From the NCBI GenBank assembly GCA_002345215.1, contig DDVH01000053.1:29538-50878 (forward strand): a DNA stretch of 21,341 nt. The letters run 5' to 3'. Source of the DNA: Anaerolineales bacterium UBA2317 (GTDB lineage: Bacteria; Chloroflexota; Anaerolineae; Anaerolineales; Villigracilaceae). Below, in pieces: positions 7,861 through 15,215 of the stretch; the stretch's first letter is position 1, and every line of letters begins with the position of its first letter. Under the pieces are notes generated by a model, which made no database searches, was not told where the DNA came from, and saw only the letters and a list, made by a program, of their open reading frames with translations. The position numbers and the translations under genes were made by a program.

Positions 7861-10350
7861 CTATTCACCTAAAGTTATATTCACTTGCACTGTTTTATTT
7901 TTTTCAGAAGTACATGGAATGACATTTCCTTCAATTGATTTTCCATCCACTTCTAGTTTGACTTGATTTCCCACGCCTCTTCTCTGGACGTGAATCTCGT
8001 ATCGTGTTCCCCGATACATTCGATTTGCGCGAAACGTTTCCCAACCTTGCGGAATAACGGGTGCCACTTGTAAACCTTCATACGTCGGGCGGATTCCTAA
8101 AATCCATTGCGTAATGGCGACATAGTTCCATGCGGCAGTGCCGGTCAGCCATGAATTTTTTGCTTCACCATGTGTGGCGGCATCTTTGCCAGCAATCATC
8201 TGAGCATATACATAAGGCTCACATTTATGCAATTCGCTAATCTCTTCACGTTTGGATGGATTAATTCTTAAGTAATAATCATGAGCTTTGTCACCACGAC
8301 CTGCCATCGCTTCGGCAATCATCACCCATGGATTCGTATGACAAAAAATGCCAGCATTTTCTTTATAGCCTGGTGGGTAGGACGAAATCTCACCCAAATG
8401 CAAATAATATTTGCTAAAGGCTGGTTGTTGCAAAACAACACCATGCGGTGTGGCTAAATGTTCCCCGACAGAATCTAAAGCCTGTATAGCATGTTCATTA
8501 TCTAGCCCCAACCCCGCCATAATACACATACCTTGTGGCTCGATAAAAATCTTGCCTTCTTCATTTTCTTTTGAACCAATTACCTGACCAAAATCATCAT
8601 ACGCACGGCGGAACCATTCGCCGTCCCAGCCATGTTTCCAAACCGTCTCTTCCATTGTTTTGGCGTGGCAATCGTAATCTTCATCTGAAATAGGAAAGTT
8701 AAACGAAAAATCTTTTTCTTCTTTTAGTTTTTTGGTCAACTCTGCCATTTCTTTTGCCGCCAACACAAATAACCCTGCAATAAAAACACTTTCGGCTACT
8801 TTGCCTTCTTTATTTGTAGTGGTTTGAAAAGATTGTCCGGGCGTATCTGAAAAGCAGTTTAGGTTTAAGCAATCGTTCCAATCCGCACGACCAATCAACG
8901 GCAAGCCATGCGGACCTAATCTCTCTAACGTATATTGAATCGAGCGTTGCAAATGACCATACAAGGCTTCTTCTGTGCCAGCCGTATTATCGTAAGGTGC
9001 GGCTTCATTTAAGATAGACCAATCACCAGTTTCTTTGATGTAAGCACAAACTGCTAAGACCAACCACAATGGGTCATCATTAAAATTTCCACCAATATCA
9101 TTGTTGCCGCGTTTGGTTAAAGGTTGATATTGATGATACGCGCCACCACTTGGCAATTGAGTCGCCGCCAAATCTAAAAGTCGCTGACGCGCACGTTCTG
9201 GAATCATGTGAATGAATCCAAGCAAATCCTGATTCGAATCACGAAAGCCCATGCCGCGTCCAATGCCAGATTCAAAATACGAAGCCGAACGTGACATGTT
9301 AAATGTAATCATCACCTGATAGGCATTCCAAATATTCACCATGCGGTTTGTGTGTTCATCAGGTGTGCTTACTTCAATTTTCTTTAGCAAATCATCCCAA
9401 TAACTTTGCAATGTTTGAAATGCTTTTTCAACCATATTTGATTGAAGATATTTTTTTATAATCGGCGTTACATATTTTTTATTGATAACTTGCGAATATG
9501 GAGGGTCAAACTTTTCATCTTTTGGGTTTTCGTGATAGCCCAATACAAAGATGATTTTCTTTTGTTCGCCCGCCTTTAATTGGATTTTGACATGATGTGC
9601 ACCAATCGGTTGCCAACCATGCGCCTCAGAATTTGACGTTTTGCCTGCTTCAACCGCGGCAGGTGAATCCCAGCCTCGATATGCACCTAAGAAGGCTTCA
9701 CGTTGTGTGTCAAACCCAGCCAATGGTTCTGAACAAGCAAAATATGCAAAGTGATTGCGGCGTTCTCGATATTCTGTTTTGTGATAAATAACTTCATCAA
9801 CGATTTCTACTTGACCAATTGAATAGTTGCGTTGAAAGTTAGAAGCATCGTCTAATGCATCCCACAAATTAAATTCGATAGATGAAAATATAGAAAGTTG
9901 AGCAGGTGTGTCGCGCTGATTGGTGAGCGTTAGTTCCCAAATTTCAAGTGATTCACCTAATGGGACAAAATACCGTGTTGATGACTCAATTCCGTTTTTT
10001 TGAGATTTGATAACGGTGTACCCCATACCATGACGACATTCGTACCTATCTAATGAAGTGCGAGTCGGTTGCCACGTAGGCGACCAATATGAAAGTCCAG
10101 AATGAGGCGTTTGTGATTTATCATCACGGATGTAGATGTAGCGTCCACCTGAGTCAAGCGGGGCATTGTTGTATCGGTAACGGGTTAAACGTCTGAGACG
10201 TGCATCTTGATAAAAGGAGTATCCGCCAGCCGTGTTGGAGATGATTCCGAAATATGCTTCAGAACCTAAGTAATTAATCCACGGTAGGGGAGTATCTGGG
10301 CGTTCAATAACATATTCTCGTTTGGAGTCGTCAAAATATCCATATCGCAT
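7861..10350 (-). CDS. cbp: Cellobiose phosphorylase, GH94
   Basis: Inverting phosphorylase of 829 residues that splits cellobiose with phosphate into alpha-glucose-1-phosphate and glucose in the cytosol, which saves ATP compared with hydrolysis. It follows the known Cellvibrio gilvus enzyme (about 822 residues) closely over its full length as I recall that sequence: the N-terminus RYGYFDDSKREYVI, INYLGSEAYFG, RLTRYRYN, then FNMSRSASYFESGIGRGMGFRDSNQDLLGF (350-379), YHQYQPLTKRGNNDIG (405-420), and Asp490 in GRADWNDCLNLNCFS, equivalent to the catalytic acid. PPGYKENAGIFCHTNPW and EPYVYAQMIAGKDA follow near the C-terminus. The match favours cellobiose over cellodextrin or chitobiose phosphorylase. 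It lies 13 bases after the permease gene. The ribosome site is weak (GTGAAG), so coupling to the upstream gene is possible. Confidence 0.95.
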   Translation of the reverse strand: MRYGYFDDSKREYVIERPDTPLPWINYLGSEAYFGIISNTAGGYSFYQDARLRRLTRYRYNNAPLDSGGRYIYIRDDKSQTPHSGLSYWSPTWQPTRTSLDRYECRHGMGYTVIKSQKNGIESSTRYFVPLGESLEIWELTLTNQRDTPAQLSIFSSIEFNLWDALDDASNFQRNYSIGQVEIVDEVIYHKTEYRERRNHFAYFACSEPLAGFDTQREAFLGAYRGWDSPAAVEAGKTSNSEAHGWQPIGAHHVKIQLKAGEQKKIIFVLGYHENPKDEKFDPPYSQVINKKYVTPIIKKYLQSNMVEKAFQTLQSYWDDLLKKIEVSTPDEHTNRMVNIWNAYQVMITFNMSRSASYFESGIGRGMGFRDSNQDLLGFIHMIPERARQRLLDLAATQLPSGGAYHQYQPLTKRGNNDIGGNFNDDPLWLVLAVCAYIKETGDWSILNEAAPYDNTAGTEEALYGHLQRSIQYTLERLGPHGLPLIGRADWNDCLNLNCFSDTPGQSFQTTTNKEGKVAESVFIAGLFVLAAKEMAELTKKLKEEKDFSFNFPISDEDYDCHAKTMEETVWKHGWDGEWFRRAYDDFGQVIGSKENEEGKIFIEPQGMCIMAGLGLDNEHAIQALDSVGEHLATPHGVVLQQPAFSKYYLHLGEISSYPPGYKENAGIFCHTNPWVMIAEAMAGRGDKAHDYYLRINPSKREEISELHKCEPYVYAQMIAGKDAATHGEAKNSWLTGTAAWNYVAITQWILGIRPTYEGLQVAPVIPQGWETFRANRMYRGTRYEIHVQRRGVGNQVKLEVDGKSIEGNVIPCTSEKNKTVQVNITLGE

Positions 10351-10363
10351 GATGCTTCACTTG

Positions 10364-11209
10364 TTACTCCTTTACAGCACCCATGGCAATACCACTGACG
10401 ATATAGCGTGAGAAAATGGCATACATAATAATGACAGGAATAACCGTCATTGCTAAACCGAGATAAATCGCGCCGTATTCTGTACGGTATACATCACCAC
10501 GTAAACTTCTTACTAACATTGGCAGTGTGTATTTTTCTACTGAAGTAATTAAGATAAAGGGGGTAAAGAAGTTGTTCCACGAACCTACGAATGCAAAGAT
10601 GCCTAACGTTACAGCACCTGGCACTGCCAACGGCAACATAATGGTATGGAAAATTTTAAGTTCACTGGCACCATCAATGCGTGCCGCGTCAATTAAATCT
10701 TGAATCAGCATAGATTCAAAATATTGTTTGCTAAAGAATACACCGCCAGCATTTGCAATTAAGGGCAAAATCAACGCGGCGTAGTTATCGGTGAGACCCA
10801 ATCTCGACATATATTGGAAGAAGCCAATAATGGTTAATTGCGTTGGTATCATCACCAATACTAAGATGAAATTTGAAAATGTTTGTCTGCCTTTGAAGTT
10901 ATATACGACGATACCGTATGCGGTTAGCATAGAGAAATAAACAGTCACAAGGGTAGATGCTGCCGCTAAATAGAAGCTATTGGTAAACCCTCTTACCATG
11001 TTAAGACCTCTATTTTCTAAAACGTTATAGTTATTAATCAAGTTTGTGCTTGGTATCAAACTTAAACCTTGTTGAATTTCTACAGTTGAACGTGAAGCAT
11101 TCACGATTAATATCCAAATCGGCACAACGATAAGGATGAGTAAGAAAATCAAAACAATGTATATAAAAAACCGTAATAAAGTAGTGTTGAATTTGTAATT
11201 ATTTAGCAT
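10364..11209 (-). CDS. Sugar ABC transporter permease, MalG type (CUT1)
   Basis: Inner-membrane permease of 281 residues, the normal length for the second CUT1 permease. It has a hydrophobic N-terminal segment (about 12-36) and five further membrane spans. The EAA loop that contacts the ATPase is clear: DAARIDGASELKIFHTIMLPLAVPG in the second half. The C-terminus SRYIVSGIAMGAVKE is typical of MalG/LacG/AraQ-like permeases. It pairs with the MalF-like permease, six bases upstream, and with the binding lipoprotein of the same operon. Probable cargo is cello- or xylo-oligosaccharides, inferred from the enzymes that follow. No ATPase gene lies in the window, so a shared MsmX/UgpC-like ATPase encoded elsewhere is expected. 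Confidence 0.93.
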   Translation of the reverse strand: MLNNYKFNTTLLRFFIYIVLIFLLILIVVPIWILIVNASRSTVEIQQGLSLIPSTNLINNYNVLENRGLNMVRGFTNSFYLAAASTLVTVYFSMLTAYGIVVYNFKGRQTFSNFILVLVMIPTQLTIIGFFQYMSRLGLTDNYAALILPLIANAGGVFFSKQYFESMLIQDLIDAARIDGASELKIFHTIMLPLAVPGAVTLGIFAFVGSWNNFFTPFILITSVEKYTLPMLVRSLRGDVYRTEYGAIYLGLAMTVIPVIIMYAIFSRYIVSGIAMGAVKE

Positions 11210-11215
11210 GGTAGC

Positions 11216-12163
11216 CTACTTTGTTTCACTTTTCTTAAACCAACTTCTTTTTGGTTTATTAGTAACGGTATCATCTTTATCGCGCAATACGAAAAAGATT
11301 CCCAACGCACAAATTGTCGTCATAATAAAAGTTAAGACTGCTACTGCAGATGCGGCACCAATATGACCTCGACTGCTTGCAAACTTCATATACATGAGGA
11401 TATTGTTTGTCATAATGGAATTACTCGGCGCGCCTCTACCGTCGGTCAACAGGTATGGAATATCAAACATTTGCATACCCCCAACCAGTGATGTGACGAA
11501 AATAAAAATCAGGATTGGCTTAAGTAAAGGAAGCGTGATGCGTCTAAACATTTGCGCGGCACTTGCCCCATCTACCATGGCGGCTTCATACAAATGCACA
11601 GGGATAGAAGTCATACCTGCCATGACAATGATGATTGTTTGTCCAAACCACATCCACCACTGAATAAATATTACGACTGCTCGAGTAATTTCAACATTCT
11701 GTAAATAATGTACTGCTTCGGCTTGATACCCAAACCTGACCATGAATTGGTTGATGGGTCCGTAAAACGAAAAGAAGCTATTAAACAATGCGGCAATCAC
11801 GACAGGAATCAAAAGATTGGGTAAGTAAAAAATAGCTCTCCAAATACCTACACCCTTAATCTTTAAGCGATTGTTTGTAAACCAAGCGGATAACAAAAGT
11901 GCTACACCGATTTGTGGGATAAAGTTCAATAACCAAATCAGCCATGTGTTGCCAATTGCTTTCAAAAAGAGTTGGTCAGCGAATAAGACCGTGAAATTTT
12001 GCAATCCAATATATTCCCCTTTTCGTGTCATCAAAGTGTAATCTGTAAGACTAAGTGATAACGTATTGTAAAGGGGATACAAGCCAAAAACTAGGAATGC
12101 AATAATAAATGGGGCTATGAAAAAATACCCGTAATAATTCCGATTGATTTTTGTAAACTTCAT
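11216..12163 (-). CDS. Sugar ABC transporter permease, MalF type (CUT1)
   Basis: Inner-membrane permease of 315 residues with six predicted membrane spans, starting with YYGYFFIAPFIIAFLVFGLYPLYN. The EAA loop EAAMVDGASAAQMFRRITLPLLKP is intact. The charged tail (DDTVTNKPKRSWFKKSETK) is cytosolic. Two ATG codons stand in tandem; the second, at 12163, has AAGGAG five bases upstream, while the first, at 12166, would leave only two bases, so the second is preferred. It forms the heteromeric channel with the MalG-like permease. The gap to the binding-protein gene upstream holds a strong stem-loop. Confidence 0.93.
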   Translation of the reverse strand: MKFTKINRNYYGYFFIAPFIIAFLVFGLYPLYNTLSLSLTDYTLMTRKGEYIGLQNFTVLFADQLFLKAIGNTWLIWLLNFIPQIGVALLLSAWFTNNRLKIKGVGIWRAIFYLPNLLIPVVIAALFNSFFSFYGPINQFMVRFGYQAEAVHYLQNVEITRAVVIFIQWWMWFGQTIIIVMAGMTSIPVHLYEAAMVDGASAAQMFRRITLPLLKPILIFIFVTSLVGGMQMFDIPYLLTDGRGAPSNSIMTNNILMYMKFASSRGHIGAASAVAVLTFIMTTICALGIFFVLRDKDDTVTNKPKRSWFKKSETK

Positions 12164-12190
12164 CATATCTCCTTTTGGTACGTAAGATTT

Positions 12191-12223
12191 TTGCAGGTCA
12201 GCAATTCATTTGCTGACCTGCAA
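12191..12223 (-). promoter_or_regulatory. Intercistronic stem-loop after the binding-protein gene
   Basis: Perfect 13-bp inverted repeat, TTGCAGGTCAGCA at 12191-12203 with its complement at 12211-12223 and a 7-base loop, between the solute-binding protein stop and the permease start. On the transcribed strand it is followed by AAAATCTTACG, so there is no U-tract. Stem-loops at this place in sugar ABC operons (malE-malF is the textbook case) protect the upstream message or cause partial termination, so the binding protein is made in excess over the permeases. That role is inference here; the structure itself is certain. Confidence 0.75.
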
Positions 12224-12239
12224 GTTTTATATCAAATTA

Positions 12240-13688
12240 CTATTGTGGAGGTTCAGGGATAACTAAATCCGGGAACTCACTGCGAACGACGTCTAACCAT
12301 TGTTGCCACATAGTGGCTTTATCAATTTCGCCGTTCAAATATTGGTCACGGGCACTTTGAAGTGCACGTTGAATCGCATCATCAGAACCAGTGAGCAAGG
12401 CACCATTTACATTCGGAGCGGCTACGCCGAAGGCTTCGTAGTTGTTTTGACCACCGAGCCATTCATACAATTCAGAGCCGTCAAATGAGGAAGTGATTTT
12501 CTCAACGACAACTTGGCTGGAAACAAAGTCACCAGCGGCTTGTGCTTGACCATCTGCTACAGTTGGGTCAATGGCTTTGAGGTATTCGTTGGTGTACACA
12601 CCGGTTGCCCAGTTGGTTAAGTTTTCTTCATTGAGCGCAACGAAAGCAACGAATTCTTTTGCTAAATCGAGGTTCGGGCTGTCTGCCATTGCGCCAACCC
12701 AAGTACCACCCCATTGATAAGGCAATGGACCATTAATCATAGCCCAGTCACCACCGGTATCACCAGAGTTTGGAATCAACACGTATGGTAAGCCCCAAGT
12801 GGGTAAGAAGTAGCTGAAGACTTTCTTTGGTTGACCATCAGCACCAACGAGGGAGTCGTTCATACCAGCGAACCAACCTTCACTCCATTGATTGGCTTGT
12901 GATTCGTAGCCGTTATCGCGCATCAATTTGGCGAAGTCAATGTAGGCTTCAACTTGTGGGTCAATCACCAAAGCACCATCAACAATCCATGGTTGAGCGC
13001 GATTGGCGAGGAACGGATTGAACAATTCACCAGAAGTACCAACGGTGAAGTAATTTGGATTACATTGTTTGATGGTTTCAGCAACTTCAAGGAATGATTC
13101 AATATCGTTGACCAAAGCTTGAACTTCGGCTGGGTCATCAGTACCGAGACATTCTGTTGCAATGCTACGGCGATAGAAGAAAGCACCAGGAGTTGCTTGA
13201 TAGGAGTAGGCTTTTGTTACACCTTCGTGGGTACCTACTTCAACTACGGAAGGATAGGTTTGTAATTCTTCTGTTAAAGGTAATAAATCACCTAAATCAG
13301 CAAGGAAATCGGCTTCTACCCATTCTTTGACGAAAGCCGCTTCTAACGCGACTACATCTGGTACATCAGCGGTACCAATTGCGGCTTTGATTTTTGTTTG
13401 ATATTCACCAGCATCCATAGGAATCATGGTGAATTGAACATCTACATCTGGGTTTTGACCTTCAAAAGCAATCGCCATGGTCAGAATTTCATTGGTGAAT
13501 GACCATACTTTGAGGACTTGCTTTTCGCCACTATCAGATGAGCCACCGCTATCGGATGAACCACCACTATCAGAGGAACCACCGCTATCAGCAGGGGCTT
13601 CGGTTGCAGGGGAACCACCGCCGCAGGCTGCTAAAAGCATACTGGCAATCATTAACAAACTTAAGACTGACAAAATTGACTTACGCAT
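12240..13688 (-). CDS. Sugar ABC transporter solute-binding lipoprotein
   Basis: Extracellular binding protein of 482 residues (cluster 1, MalE-like). The N-terminus MRKSILSVLSLLMIASMLLAAC is a lipoprotein signal with a lipobox ending at Cys22, so the mature protein is anchored to the outer face of the membrane. A low-complexity linker of SSDSGG units (about residues 35-53) then joins the anchor to the binding domain, which begins KQVLKVWSFTNEILTMAIAFEGQNPDVDV and ends in DQYLNGEIDKATMWQQWLDVVRSEFPDL. It would deliver oligosaccharides to the two permeases encoded downstream. AAGGAG precedes the ATG by six bases. It is the first gene of the operon and follows a roughly 150-base leader with a LacI-type operator. 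Many aromatic residues in the binding domain fit oligosaccharide binding; the exact ligand cannot be read from sequence. Confidence 0.94.
   Translation of the reverse strand: MRKSILSVLSLLMIASMLLAACGGGSPATEAPADSGGSSDSGGSSDSGGSSDSGEKQVLKVWSFTNEILTMAIAFEGQNPDVDVQFTMIPMDAGEYQTKIKAAIGTADVPDVVALEAAFVKEWVEADFLADLGDLLPLTEELQTYPSVVEVGTHEGVTKAYSYQATPGAFFYRRSIATECLGTDDPAEVQALVNDIESFLEVAETIKQCNPNYFTVGTSGELFNPFLANRAQPWIVDGALVIDPQVEAYIDFAKLMRDNGYESQANQWSEGWFAGMNDSLVGADGQPKKVFSYFLPTWGLPYVLIPNSGDTGGDWAMINGPLPYQWGGTWVGAMADSPNLDLAKEFVAFVALNEENLTNWATGVYTNEYLKAIDPTVADGQAQAAGDFVSSQVVVEKITSSFDGSELYEWLGGQNNYEAFGVAAPNVNGALLTGSDDAIQRALQSARDQYLNGEIDKATMWQQWLDVVRSEFPDLVIPEPPQ
13531..13584 (-). repeat. Three 18-bp tandem repeats encoding the SSDSGG linker
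   Basis: Three imperfect copies of an 18-base unit starting CTATCAGATGAGCCACCG on the plus strand, followed by a partial fourth copy (CTATCAGC). Each encodes six residues, so slippage changes linker length without shifting the frame. It separates the lipid anchor from the binding domain. Confidence 0.85.
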
Positions 13689-13733
13689 GTTTCTTCTCCT
13701 TCTTGAATAATTGTTATGAGTTATACTAATTTT

Positions 13734-13753
13734 GTGTGGAGAATTCTCCGCAC
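13734..13753. promoter_or_regulatory. 20-bp near-palindrome in the binding-protein leader
   Basis: GTGTGGAGAATTCTCCGCAC is symmetric except for one position. It lies 46 bases before the binding-protein ATG, downstream of the LacI-type operator. It could be a second regulator's operator or an RNA hairpin; the sequence does not decide between them. Confidence 0.45.
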
Positions 13754-13759
13754 ATTGGT

Positions 13760-13798
13760 GCAGGTCTTCCTTCTTCGCAAAAGGTTTGGAAGGCCTGC
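13760..13798. promoter_or_regulatory. Stem-loop in the binding-protein leader
   Basis: Arms GCAGGTCTTCC (13760-13770) and GGAAGGCCTGC (13788-13798) pair over 11 positions with one G-T (plus strand) or C-A (minus strand) exception and a 17-base loop. On the plus strand a U-rich stretch (TATTTAATTTTTAT) follows, so it could end antisense transcription; on the minus strand it lies inside the operon leader. The GCAGGTC arm is shared with the stem-loop at the other end of the binding-protein gene. Confidence 0.5.
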
Positions 13799-13836
13799 TA
13801 TTTAATTTTTATCTTGCGCAACAAACCACCTCCTTT
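13798..13836 (-). promoter_or_regulatory. Far-upstream strong Shine-Dalgarno with possible 7-codon leader ORF
   Basis: On the minus strand AAAGGAGGTG (13836-13827) is an almost full match to the 16S rRNA 3' end, yet the next real gene starts about 140 bases later with its own ribosome site. Seven bases after its GGAGG core comes TTG, opening a tiny frame (MRKIKIK, stop TAG at 13800-13798) whose stop touches the base of the following stem-loop. This could be a leader peptide. It could also be a message-stabilising ribosome-binding site of the kind known from Bacillus cry3A leaders, or chance. Confidence 0.4.
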
Positions 13837-13841
13837 ATATT

Positions 13842-13861
13842 TGTCGGTAGCGTTACCGACA
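13842..13861. promoter_or_regulatory. LacI-family operator of the sugar operon
   Basis: TGTCGGTAGCGTTACCGACA is a 20-bp palindrome with one mismatched pair around the central CG that is typical of LacI-family sites. It lies between the lacI stop codon and the binding-protein gene, about 155 bases before that gene's ATG. Its core differs by one base from the palindrome at the lacI promoter, so the adjacent LacI protein is the obvious ligand. I could not find a convincing -35/-10 pair next to it. Confidence 0.85.
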
Positions 13862-13896
13862 TGAATAAAAAAACATAACGCACACTTCCATAATTA

Positions 13897-14916
13897 TTAA
13901 TGAACAGGCTCTAATGCTCGGCATGAAGTGCGCTCCACAAGCCTGGTTGGCATTTTGTGAACTTGAACATCTAATGATTCATTGTTGACCATTTTGATGA
14001 GCATTTGTGTTGCGATGTATCCCATTTCTGAAAGAAATTGGTCAACTGTTGTAAGCCCAACAAACTTGGCTTCTGCGATGTTATCAAACCCGACAATAGA
14101 TAAATCATCAGGAATGTGTAAGCCTAATTCTTCTGCGGCTTGAAAAACACCCAATGCAGATTGGTCGTTTGCGGCAAAAATTGCAGTAGGTGGGTTTTCT
14201 AGTTTCAATAACTCTAAAGCGGATGTATAACCAGATTTTGTTGTGAAATCCCCATCTTTAATTAATGTTTCATCAATTTCGATGCTTGCTTTTTTGAGTG
14301 CATCTTTGTATCCCGTAAGCCGTCTTTCTGCGCTGGCAATCTCAGGTCTCCCGCAGATGAATCCGATGCGTTTGTGTCCCAATTGCAAAAGGTAATTCAT
14401 CACATCTAATGCCCCATGGTAATTTGTTCCTTGTACAGATGGATAACTCGGATTTATTACATGCGGGTCAACAGCAATGATGGGGGCATCGGTAATAAAT
14501 TCTGCCGCGGCACTTGCCACAATAATCACGCCATCAGTAATTGAGTTATTTAATAAGGAAACGTAATGTTGTTCGTGGATGACTGCCCCAGATTTTTTCA
14601 CATCCCCCATGGTGTAAACCAATAAATCAAATTTTGATTCTGCTATGGCTCGGTTAATCCCTTTCATCACTTCAATTGAATAAGGGAAACCGATATCCGG
14701 TACGACTAAACCTAGCAAATCTTTCCGGCGGCTTCGCATACTGCGTGCGGCTAGGTTAGAGGTATATCCCAACTTACTGATAACGCTGAGGATTTTTTCT
14801 TGCGTATTTTCTGCCACATCTGCCTTTCCGTTTAATACGCGCGAAACTGTAGAAACAGATACTCCTGCTTTCTTTGCAACATCCTGGATAGTGACCGTGC
14901 GTTTTTTTGTTGGCAT
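13897..14916 (-). CDS. LacI-family transcriptional regulator of the cello/xylo-oligosaccharide operon
   Basis: DNA-binding repressor of 339 residues. The N-terminal helix-turn-helix is plain (VTIQDVAKKAGVSVSTVSRVLNGKADV, residues 8-34), followed by the hinge helix LAARSMRSRR and a periplasmic-binding-protein-like sensor domain with GVIIVAS, LGHKRIGFICGRPEIASAERRLTGY, AIFAANDQSALGVFQAAEELG and DDLSIVGFDNIAEA. It probably binds a sugar from the pathway, such as cellobiose, xylobiose or xylose, and leaves DNA when the sugar is present; the inducer cannot be read from sequence. It is transcribed from its own promoter in the same direction as the sugar operon, 208 bases upstream of it. Matching palindromes in front of both units imply control of the operon and of itself. 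Confidence 0.95.
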   Translation of the reverse strand: MPTKKRTVTIQDVAKKAGVSVSTVSRVLNGKADVAENTQEKILSVISKLGYTSNLAARSMRSRRKDLLGLVVPDIGFPYSIEVMKGINRAIAESKFDLLVYTMGDVKKSGAVIHEQHYVSLLNNSITDGVIIVASAAAEFITDAPIIAVDPHVINPSYPSVQGTNYHGALDVMNYLLQLGHKRIGFICGRPEIASAERRLTGYKDALKKASIEIDETLIKDGDFTTKSGYTSALELLKLENPPTAIFAANDQSALGVFQAAEELGLHIPDDLSIVGFDNIAEAKFVGLTTVDQFLSEMGYIATQMLIKMVNNESLDVQVHKMPTRLVERTSCRALEPVH

Positions 14917-14949
14917 ATCAGTAATTGTGTTGCGTATAGAGAACGATAC

Positions 14950-14963
14950 CGGTAACGTTACCG
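14950..14963. promoter_or_regulatory. LacI-family operator at the lacI start point (autoregulation)
   Basis: CGGTAACGTTACCG is a perfect 14-bp palindrome. It begins nine bases downstream of the lacI -10 box, that is at or just after the predicted transcription start, where a bound repressor would block lacI transcription. It differs by one base from the core of the operator at 13842-13861. Confidence 0.87.
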
Positions 14964-14972
14964 ATTTAACGC

Positions 14973-15000
14973 ATTATACATAGAATAAAATTAAAGTCAA
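14973..15000 (-). promoter_or_regulatory. lacI promoter (sigma70 type)
   Basis: On the minus strand TTGACT (15000-14995) and TATAAT (14978-14973) are separated by 16 bases. The -10 box is a perfect match and the -35 box has five of six bases. Predicted start near 14966, giving a leader of about 50 bases that contains the operator. Confidence 0.8.
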
Positions 15001-15033
15001 CAATTTTAAGATTAGAATTTTCGTATTTTCGCT

Positions 15034-15054
15034 ATTCCCCAAAAGGGGAATTTT
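15034..15054 (+). terminator. Short hairpin with T-tract facing right, upstream of both operons
   Basis: ATTCCCC (15034-15040), loop AAAA, GGGGAAT (15045-15051), then TTT on the plus strand. Seven base pairs and a short T-run make a weak intrinsic terminator for rightward transcription. No plus-strand gene lies immediately before it, so it would act on antisense transcripts from the lacI side. Confidence 0.4.
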
Positions 15055-15067
15055 CCCACTTTTCTAT

Positions 15068-15100
15068 AAAAAAATGCCCTGTCAGATTTCTGACAGGGCA
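15068..15100 (-). terminator. Strong intrinsic terminator for leftward transcription, no gene in front of it
   Basis: On the minus strand TGCCCTGTCAG, loop AAAT, CTGACAGGGCA, then seven T (15074-15068): an 11-bp GC-rich stem, tetraloop and T-tract, the textbook form. The next gene to the right (15283 onward) runs the other way, so no annotated transcript needs this terminator. It may shield the lacI promoter from leftward antisense transcription, or end a small RNA encoded within about 15101-15280. Confidence 0.85.
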
Positions 15101-15215
15101 AGTAAATCTTATTCTTAAGTGTAATTAAATAGTTACGTGAGTCCAAATTTATGCGCATATTCAGATATGTGTTTTGTAAATTAAATCAGTTTGAGAGCAT
15201 TAGTCACTCACATTG

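Noticed and set aside
13734..13753. The GAATTC-centred near-palindrome as part of a transposon end
   Set aside because: No transposase, no matching second end and no target-site duplication in the neighbourhood.
13862..13896. Promoter for the sugar operon between the lacI stop and the operator
   Set aside because: Candidates such as TATGTT with no matching -35 box are too weak to call. The operator implies a promoter close by, but I cannot place it.
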